This document shows positions 1 through 9,000 of a stretch of 11,332 nucleotides of DNA, in pieces. The position numbers were made by a program, and so were the translations under genes. The notes below the pieces were generated by a model. The model did no database searches and had not been told where the DNA came from. It worked only from the letters and a program-made list of their open reading frames with translations. This DNA comes from Cephalothrix spiralis (lineage: Eukaryota > Nemertea > Palaeonemertea > Archinemertea > Cephalotrichidae). The stretch covers positions 1-11,332 of the forward strand of contig JAUCNG010376038.1 of assembly GCA_032353305.1 (NCBI GenBank), in the 5' to 3' direction. How positions within the stretch are numbered: position 1 is the stretch's first letter; each line of letters starts with the position of its first letter.

Positions 1-58
1 GCCTTGACACTTGAAATATGCTTTGGCATAAGTACGCCAAGAGGGATTCCATTATCAA
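1..58 (+). CDS. PRKCSH: PRKCSH exon 1 (partial): signal-peptide end and mature N-terminus
   Basis: Frame 1 reads [19 protein letters not shown] followed by one overhanging base, then the donor GTGAGT at 59-64. The overhanging A joins the first two bases of exon 2 to make a Lys codon, giving PRGIPLSKLSFYDP. This matches the vertebrate N-terminus (PRG, seven residues, then FYD) with identical spacing. The ICFG segment sits where the human signal peptide ends, so signal cleavage probably lies near residue 9. The start codon and most of the signal peptide are left of the window. The exon is short and lacks its start, so ORF-based calling misses it. The PRG motif, matching spacing, matching phase and a strong donor support it together; a chance match is possible but unlikely. 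Confidence 0.78.
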
Positions 59-3000
59 GTGAGTTACAATATGTGAAAGGAGATAAAGATAATTAAAAGA
101 ATCAAATTTATAAAGAATTTTTGAAATTATCAAATGAATAATTTTTTTCTAATTTAGTAATCATGTCCATGAGTCTAATTGTGTGAAGGGCTTTAAGGGT
201 AGCCAGAAAAAGCCAAACAAATTGCCTTAGGACAAATGATGTCCAACTGAGTAGTGACAATGTCACAATGGTGAGTACTGACACTGACAGTGTGACAGTC
301 CTGAACATTCTTAGATTCTACCGTTATACGACGGGAGACAGGGTCCTTTATGAAACCCTTATTTCATAATCATAAGGGACCCCTGCCTTGGAATGAGCCA
401 GTAGCTTAGGACAAGGAAAAATTAAATGACATCAAAGAACAATTATTCGTTAAGATTCATTTTAAAATTATTAATCAGCAAACTTTCAGTGAATAGCTAG
501 TGAAAATGTTACATGGGAGGTACAGTGGTACACGCGACAAAAAACTTCTTCCGCCCTTATACTTTATATGAATATTGAGAATAAAAATTTGTAATGTAAT
601 CAAGTTTACAAATGCGTCATAAGTTGTTATCCTGTGTGAAAAGACGGCCGTTTTAGTGCAATATCTTGCGCGGCTGCTCACCATCATCTGAACAGCCGTG
701 GCTCAGTTTTTTGCAGCTATTTTGGTTAAATTTTGTATTCACGGCTACCCAGCCTTTACTCGGGCTACCCAAGTAATTTTGACCGGCTGTGGTAATTTCA
801 ACTCGTCATAAATTGAGATGACGTCAAAAATTCTAATGATCTAAAAAAAAAGGTCGTCAAAAATTCTGATGACCTAAAAAAATTTGTCAATAATTATAAC
901 CAAAATAGGCGCAGCTGGTGGCTGAATATTTCACGGCTGATCATCTACGAAATACTTCCAATTCGCGGCTATAAATCTTGGGATTTTTGTCATTTGGTGA
1001 ACTAGATATAAAGCTCCACTAGATGATATTTCGTATATTATCCATAATAACACAATGACATATGATTATACATGTAGTAGACGGGCACAAGGCCTGCGAG
1101 GCAGCGTGGCCAGACCCACCCATGCGGTAAGATGGGTGACAAAAACTAACTGTAACTGTTGGGTCTCCAGAATGGAAGAGTCCACTTTTATCTGTCAGGT
1201 AGTTTACTCTTTCTAAAGAGGGGTAGATTAGATTGAGTCATTTGAACATGCCCTATATAATCATCTCACTGTAACTATCGCTTCTTAATCTTACCACAGG
1301 TGCATTTTTATCTCAGTCAAAGTGTATCATGCTAGGAGGTTGGGGCTTAAAGGCTGTATCTATAGTTGAATAGGGCAAGATTCCAGTCCATAGGTAACTT
1401 TATGTTGCCTAAATAAGGACTGTAATCACTAGTCTAGATCGTGATCAAAAATGGATAAAATTATGTGTAGTAGATAGCTGTCCACAATCTTAGGCATCGT
1501 TGATTACATGGTTCAACATATTTTCTTTACATTGTTATGTAACAGGGTGTCTACAGGGTCAAGAAAACCTGGGAAGTCAGGTAATTGGAAATTGGTCATG
1601 GAATTCATCTTGGTGGTCAGGGAAAATTCCTAAATTTTCTAAAAACTCAAAAATTTTCATGCCTTCGGTGCAGAACACGGCAACACTTTATTAGATGGAT
1701 CTGTTAGATTTAAATAAAATGTTAAGGCTAGCTGTTTTAATTTGTTTACTTTTAATTTGTGTTTAGTAATAAAGTTACTAATTTTCAGTTTAATAGTCTT
1801 CTTGATTTCTAAATGATATATATTATCTGATATTTCGATAGTGAATAATTAAGAAAAGTCAGGGAAATTGGTTTGAAATGGTCATAGAAAGTCAGGGAAA
1901 ATGATTGTAGTAATTCTATTGACACCCTGTGTAAACAAAAATTATTTCAATGTATTACAGGCTTTAATATGTGTAGCAATTTAATGAAAAGAACTAATGG
2001 ATTAATTTTCTTCTTTCAGAACTTTCATTCTATGATCCTAATAAAGCATTTACTTGTCTTGATGGATCATTTGTGATACCCTTTGATAGAGTAAATGATG
2101 ATTACTGTGATTGTGTAGATTCCAGTGATGAACCAGGTAATTATCATGTGTGCATACAATTTAGAATGGTTTGTGTATAAATAACAAAAGCAAACTAAAC
2201 AAGGCAAGGTTTATACCATTTCTATTAAGTTAGAGACCCTGTTGTACTTTTATTGTGTACAACAAACAGTCTCCCAATAAAAAGGGAACCATTTTTTCTT
2301 TCTATATCATATTGTGACATAGTTCTAAAAAGTTTCATAAATTTCCAAAAATATGCCAAAAAGAGAATTGTCTTCTCTTCTGAAAAAAATAGTTAGTTCA
2401 GATCTGTTCAAAACTAAAGGAGCACATCCCTTAAACTTTTTTATTATCCCCAGTCTAAAACTCTACTGGGTAATGTGAATCGAATGAAGAGATTTCAAAA
2501 TTTAAAAAAAATGCCATGATCTGCGCAACTCCATTCATTTAATCCATTTGACTTCCGGCCTATTGGGGGAATTGAACTGTTAATCCATTGGAAAAATTAG
2601 CAATTTGTCCATTGGAAAAATTATTGCAGCTCCCTTGTTTTTAACTGATTTTCACAAAATCTTTTTATTTGGATGAGAAAAGAACTTGAAAACTGCATTG
2701 TATTGTGACTTTAATATATCTAATACAATGCCTAATCGAACTCTGTCTTTTGTGTTGATTCCTGAAATGAAATATTATTTTTTAAATTAGGAACTTCTGC
2801 CTGCCCAAATGGTACATTCCACTGTGTTAACGCTCTATACAGACCAGAAGACATTCCATCTTCAAGAGTAAATGATGGTCTTTGTGGTAAGTAAACAAAA
2901 ACATCATTCCTATCCCCTTCACTATCCCATGTGGGTGGATATTATAATATTCTGCAGGGGCCACATCGTTCGTGATACGTAGGGTATCGGAATGCAAAAA

Positions 3001-6000
3001 CATTTGAATCGTAGAAATGACTATTGTATGAGATCTGAAAATAATTAGGGGATGGTTTAATCCCGGGTCACGCATACAGAAATGTCTAAAAGGTGTAAGC
3101 TCATGATGGCGTATGCCTCCTTTTTTCCCTATAAAAAGATAGGAAATCTATATATTCTCCTATATTTCATGAAAACCTTATATATTTAAGACAAGAAATT
3201 CACTAAAATATATTTTAAAGTTTGGAATTCATTCAAAATTAATAGTTGTCTGAGCCAAAAGACGCAACTGGTTATTGGCTGAGTTGGGAAAGTCTGAAAG
3301 ATGTCATGATAGAGCTAGTCTGATAAACAAGACGTTACTCAATGCGGAAATTTAACTCCCCCCTCCATTTTCACATTGACGAGAGTGCAAAAAAATGAAG
3401 TTTTGTTCATTAAACTATGATAGAGCTGTCATCCAGGACCTTTCGAGATGACATTATTGAAATTTATCATGACTAGTTACTGGCCGAGTGCATGAATGCA
3501 GCCGAGTGTTTTGCTTCCAACAACGGTATTTCTGCAATTTCTTCGCTTCGGACACTTAATAGACTTTATACCGAAGAAATAAAAATAACTTGGGGTTTTG
3601 ATTTGCCAAATTCCCCTTAAAATTTCAAAAATATATTTCTTTGAATTTTATTTTAAACTTTGTTTCATAAATTTGGTGGGAACCCTGTAATATGCGATTT
3701 CAAAAATAAATGGAACAAATCTCGACATGAATTAACCTACATCAGAAGCGATATAACCTCAGTGGTTATATCGCTTCTGCCTACATATATGTGTGTGTTC
3801 TTACGTATTTATATTTATCATTTCAGATTGTTGCGATGGCTCAGACGAATATTCTGGCCGTGCTATGTGTGAAAATACGTGCAAGTAAGATTTTTACCAT
3901 CTCTTCAGAAAAATTCAAAATTATCATTTCATGAATTTAATATGGTCCTTATGTGAGACTTTATTATATGATCAGAACTTGGCAATTGTGAAAATCTAAG
4001 GTCTGTGTACTATCAGCATGATCAGAGACATTTTGAATGCTTCATGTATTGTAAATACTGTTATAGTTCTTAAAAATTAGACACATGTCAGGAAACGACT
4101 GCATACTTTGATAACGGACTCAATACGGAGGAAATTTGGTTTAAAGCAATATTTTACCAAAGTATAAGACCGATAGAACATAAGACCTATTGTTCATAGA
4201 TACTTAGGACAGACTGGTCTATATGTGGCGATAATCACGGATTATAAAAATGGCCTTTTATGAATCACGGGGATCGAGTTGGAGGCCAGAGAAAGCTCCG
4301 CGGGAGAGGGTTTTTTAGGGAGAGTGCTTAAAGGCCGTATCTATAACCGTAATAGGGCAAGGATTCCAGTCTGTAGGTAACCTTCAGTTGCCTAAATATG
4401 GACCGTGATCACTAGTCCTGTGATCACTAGTCTATCTTGATCAATTGCATATTTTGCTAAAAAAATTTTGTTTACTACAGCCTGGCCCATAAAAATGAAA
4501 AAAATCTTTTTTTGTCGATTTGAGGCTAAATATTAATGAGGGAGGGCTCAAAATTCGACCAATCGTAGATCGTAATGATTGATTTTGCATGGAGTCCAAT
4601 AGTTCCAGTCACGTGACAAAAGTACGTCAAAAATAGACCCCTCTGTGCGCCTGAAAAAAAATCGTACGGTAAAAAGTGAAATATTTTTGGAAAGCTGTTG
4701 AAAAATGCAGTAAAATATGCAATCCGTCACTAACTACATCTTCTGTTGCTGAGGAAAGAGTGATAAATTAGACTCTCTTCGGTTTTAGGCAATGATTTAA
4801 ATGCATTTTAGTCGTAAAACTGAAAAGAATTTGAGGATTAGCATGGCATGTTATAAGAATTTGGTAAAAAAAAAGTCAAATTTTCGGCTTCATTATGGAT
4901 GATGATCTGGATGAAAGAAAATGAAATTGCACAAATTTGATCAAATTTGCTATTTTCTTAACACATTAATATTCATCTGTACCTAAAATGCTGCACTGTG
5001 ATGAATACCATGACATTTAATGAACAGTAAATACTTATGTGTTAAGAAAAAAGCAAATTTGATCTAGATTATGAAGTCGAAAATTTAATTTTTTTTACCA
5101 AATTCGTATAACCTACATGCCATGCTAATCCTCAAACACAATTTTTTTCAGTTTTAAAACCGAAGAGAGCCTAATTTATCACTTTTTCCTCAGTAACAGA
5201 GGATGTAGTTTAACTGCATTTTTCAACAGCTTTCCAAAAATATTTTACTTTTTAACGTACGATTTCGCAAGGCGGGGTCTATTTTTGACGTACTTTTGTC
5301 ACGTGACTGGAACCCGTTGACACCATCCAATAATTTTTTATGCACTACGATTGGTCAAATTTTGAGCCCTCCCTAATTAATACGACAAAAAATGATTTTT
5401 TCCATTTTTTATGGGCCAGGCTATATAGAGAGATGTAACACTTGTACCTATTCTTCGGCGTCGTTGATTACACGGTTCGTCGAATTTAATTTATATTGTT
5501 ATGTAAACAAAATTATTTCGATGTCTAGAGCTTTATCGGCGTGGGGCCAGTACCGTTATTTTTTCCGCTCGCTCCTTACTTTAATCGAGCTGAGCGAAGC
5601 AAGGCGAGAAAACTTTTAAAAGTTGCTTTCGGCCATTTTAAGAGTAAAATTCAAGATGAATCTAGCACAGTTAAAAGGCTTTCTTATTAAAGGCCCTTTG
5701 GCATGTCAAGTTTTAAGTGAATGTCACTACTTATACGTTACGGCAGTGATGAAAAAACCGCGATTAACCCACTCTATTGACAGGGCAACTTAAAATTCTA
5801 GCTAGGGTCGCCATAACGGCGATGTTATTTTTAGCTTAATGCCACTAGCTAAATGTATGAAAGTTTTTTAATCCAAATATACACCTTTTTTCTAAGTTTC
5901 CATTAACTTTATTTCCTTCAGGCAATTAGGTGCAGCTTTAAGAGAAGAAAAGGAGAAAAAACAAAAACTTATTGAAGAAGGTCATCAAGTTTATAAAGAT

Positions 6001-9000
6001 TATTCTAGTCAAGGAAAAACAGCCAAAGAACAAAATAAGGTATACCAGAAAATTTAACAGCTAGGTCCATAAAAATTGCAAAGGAAATAGGCGAGATATC
6101 GCCCTATTTGAGATATCGCCCTATTTACTTTAAGGGATTCATATTTTTTAATTTCTATCATGATAGCTTATATTTCAAAATAAGTTATTAGGGCCTAATT
6201 CAAAATAAGTTGTGTTATTAGGGCCTAATTCAGTTTTTTGATCTTCCTGTATTTTAAAAGTTTCCTACACATCCGCTGCCTCGAGAATTTGTCATTACTA
6301 GATAGTATCAAGCAGGATCAAGGACCCTTGGCGGATAGTTTATTAAGCAGGATTAAGGCGGGATATATCTTAAGGGTACTTGACAATTTAGTTTTCGACA
6401 TTTTTCTCTTGTGGCAGTGGATTATCCTTCGGCTTTTTCGTTGGTTATATATAAAGATACTACGTAAAAAGTACAAATTATATGCTAAAAGTACATAAGA
6501 TAAGAGTAGGCGGTTGGTGGTTTCAGGGCTGGATATACCCTAAGAAAACGGACTTTGTAAAGCACTCTTAAAAGTCTCATAAAAAGAAATAAATATCGTA
6601 AAATTTGAAGAGAAAAAACTCAAGAGAAGTATTCCAGATCTTTGAAAACAAAAGACAAGTTATGAAGTTTTGCCGTACATAAAAATGACGTGTAAACAAT
6701 AAATACTTTTTATCATCATGTTTCGTTTTGCCTACCTGAAACTTTTGTACCACTGAGTTTCGCTTAATAGGGCTCCACAGACTATGGTTTTAATTTTTAA
6801 TTATTATAGACTCAGTAAAAATTGTTATAATTCCTTGTAAAAAACATTTATTTGTCGCTATGACCCATGACCACAAGTCGATATCAGCCAGGTTAAATAA
6901 TCACAATAACTTATCTACTAAAGACAGAAGGTCGGTTCGTTTTTCGAATTTTAAACATTAAAACTATTACATATAGTGTGATTACTCAAATTTGGGTCTC
7001 CGATGAAAATGGAAACTTCCTTAGTACATGTGTTCTGACATCATTTCACCCGCGGAGCTGGGTAGTAAAAAAAATTACCTTATTATTATTTTTTGTTTTA
7101 GATAAAATTAGATGAATTAATTAAAGAAAAAGAAATTGCTGATACAAGAAAACTAGCATTTGAAAGTATGTATTGATTTTCTCTTACATTTTATATTGTA
7201 ACCTTGAAGTTGATTATATTGAATATTGAGACATCTAAGACTCTCACAAAATCATATAAGACATTACATCAGAAGTTCCTCTTGGGTCATAGATACTGCC
7301 TGGTTAGCTCAGACGGTTGAGGTGCCCTACATGTCATGACGTCATCTTTCATGATGATTTCATTGTCGTGGGTTCGATCCCACCTTGAACCGTCTGATCT
7401 ATTGTCGACACCCAGTGCCCCCACACTGGATTGAGTGAATGCAAAATCAAATGCAATTGTGACGCACAAAAAAAAACCCTATGGGCTATTCGATAAGTGC
7501 AAAAATTGCATGTTAAGAGTAGCCGGTAGGCGGTCCCCAGTGATGGCTATACCTTGCGAAAGCGGTCTTGTTAAGTCTTTGCAGGGTCACTAAAACAGGA
7601 AGCCAGAGCGTTTGGAGTATGAATATTTTCAACACACATCCTGACATCAGATTGAGACAATATTATATTTGACAAAAAACCCATCACGAGGAGGTCAGCC
7701 TTAGGATATTTCTGTTACCTCTATATCGCAAAGGTGGCTTGATATTCTTTTGAACTCTGTGTCGCTGTACTGCCTGGCGGCACGGATGTGAAGAGGCGAA
7801 ATTCTAATCCAAGCGGTCCAGGCCTCAAAGTATCACGTCATTGACGGTACATATACTAACATTTAATTTGGTATAAAAAAAATCCGATGAATTTCTGTCA
7901 GCTCCTTACGAATCTACTTCCGAATTATGAAATATATATTGGGTGCGGCAAGGTGGTAGACCGTCGGTCTCTAAAATCAATCGGGAAGAACCTTTGGCAA
8001 GTTCTTCAGCGTTCTGCCTCTGGGTTGCTCAGTCAGGTTAAATACGTGAAGTGGGACGCTGTCCCCCCCCCCATTCTTCGGGGTAAACCCGACTGATAAT
8101 CAGTACATAGAAAATAGATTTAGAGTGCGGGATAGGTCTACAGGCTTAAGGGTTAAATGCTTATAAAGCGGACCGTCTGTGTCTATTTGAGCCAGACATC
8201 TGACGCCCTCCAAATAAGTTTAAAAAATAAATTCTTTAAGCTGTATTTGCTATGTCCTACTGCACGTCATACGTTTTAGACTTTGTGAGTGTGAGGGCTG
8301 CGATCTCTGTTATTGAATAACAAGTTGAATTTGCTGAACCATCTTTTTCAAGTATTGATGAACATCTATTTTTTTACAGCTATTAAATTAGAAAAGGAGA
8401 CACCCGAAAAGGAGGCAAAAGAAAAGCACGAGAAAGCATGGGAAGGTAAGTTTAAAATTTTGTCATGTGGAATGTTGATTGCTTATTTAAGGTTTGGGAA
8501 ATCATAAAAGGCAGGGGATGTTTTGGAAATATTCATGATGGTCACTGACCTGGAAATCATAGAAGAGTCAAGGAATCTATAAAAATTGATAAAAATCAGG
8601 GAAGAGTCGGGGGAAAAAATTCAAGAAATCTCGAGTAGGCCTATCCGCCAATATTTTTGTCGTGTAACGTGTTATAATTTGTCGCAGATACTAATGTACG
8701 CAGAAAATTAGTCCGAGATAGTTTAAATTTGGGGAAAAGGGCAACCCTGTCATAAAATGGTTGAGAAATAACAATAATTAGGTAATATATTACTGGAAAA
8801 AATTAGCCCAGCGTGATATTGAGCAATAATACATGATGTCTCTTAAACACAAAACTTTTAGAATTTAGCGAGTTTAAAAATTATATAAAACCTAATGTTT
8901 CTCTCTCTCTACACAAACTTATTTTTTCGATGATTTTAGGCTTTACTGCAGGCTGTAATAGTTTGAATAAGTTTGAATTATTTTTGTACTATGGATTTTT

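Larger units (their letters stand above)
59..2019 (+). other. Intron 1 (phase 1)
   Basis: The donor is GTGAGT and the acceptor TTCTTTCAG. The 1961 bases hold no recognisable gene. They contain an imperfect hairpin at about 341-382, an inverted and tandem repeat cluster at about 686-946, and a MITE with a nested element at 1351-1963. The stretches 59-340, 400-680 and 950-1340 show nothing I recognise apart from A+T-rich sequence with weak similarity to the repeat cluster. The short open frames at 108-308 (-), 475-687 (-) and 1500-1694 (+) have no family resemblance; the last runs across a transposon border. Confidence 0.75.
4332..5532. mobile_element. TTAA-flanked MITE, copy B (interrupted by a fold-back element)
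   Basis: TTAA at 4328-4331 precedes AGGCCGTATCTATA; the right end is followed by TTAT at 5533-5536, a probable one-base decay of the TTAA duplication. The body matches copy A: TAATAGGGCAA, ATTCCAGTC, GTTGCCTAAATA, ATCACTAGTC, then after the insert CGTTGATTACACGGTTC and ATGTAAACAAAATTATTTC. Without the fold-back element the unit is about 253 bp, of which 15 are a private tandem duplication. The right terminal repeat is eroded. It is non-coding and non-autonomous. Confidence 0.7.
3885..5921 (+). other. Intron 4 (phase 2)
   Basis: A 2037-base intron with donor GTAAGA and acceptor TTTCCTTCAG. More than half is mobile DNA: MITE copy B (4332-5532) with the fold-back element inside it (4478-5423). 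The flanks 3885-4331 and 5533-5921 hold no gene or repeat I recognise. The open frames at 4548-4730 (-) and 5392-5619 (+) lie across transposon arms or borders. Confidence 0.85.
6040..7101 (+). other. Intron 5 (phase 0)
   Basis: A 1062-base intron with donor GTATAC and acceptor TTTTGTTTTAG. It holds two short tandem duplications (6093-6126 and 6174-6228). The 86-codon open frame at 6238-6498 (+) has no recognisable domain, begins in repeat-like sequence and contains a diverged internal duplication (GATAGT...AAGCAGGAT); I do not call it a gene. The rest, 6500-7101, shows nothing I recognise. Confidence 0.8.
7166..8379 (+). other. Intron 6 (phase 1)
   Basis: A 1214-base intron with donor GTATGT and acceptor TTTTTTTACAG. 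It contains a tRNA-derived SINE-like sequence (about 7296-7476). The part 7500-8350 is mixed-composition sequence with no gene I recognise; the open frames at 7287-7469 (-) and 7887-8096 (+) are not supported. Confidence 0.8.

Noticed and set aside
241-303. Palindromic GACACTGACAGTGTGACAGTC cluster as a regulatory site
   Set aside because: Short, low-complexity TGACA/TGTCA words; no evidence of a binding site.
6238-6498. 86-codon open frame on the + strand in intron 5
   Set aside because: No domain, no splice logic, begins beside a tandem duplication and contains a diverged internal duplication; its Leu/Ile-rich look follows from A+T-rich DNA.
7296-7390. Functional tRNA gene
   Set aside because: Boxes too far apart, no acceptor-stem pairing, and a SINE-like body with A tail follows.
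6505-7585. Dispersed repeat pair near 6505 and 7500 (AAGAGTAG, GTAGGCGGT, GGCT-ATACC)
   Set aside because: Similar order of words over about 70 bases but many gaps; too diverged to claim by eye.
7940-8050. Second tRNA-like sequence (GGTGGTAGACCGTCGG, and TTGCTCAGTCAGG)
   Set aside because: A-box-like words only; no B box at a suitable distance and no cloverleaf.
8500-8640. Second copy of the CAGGGTGTC element
   Set aside because: Only vague phrase similarity (CAGGGAA, CCTGGAAA); no inverted ends and no target duplication.
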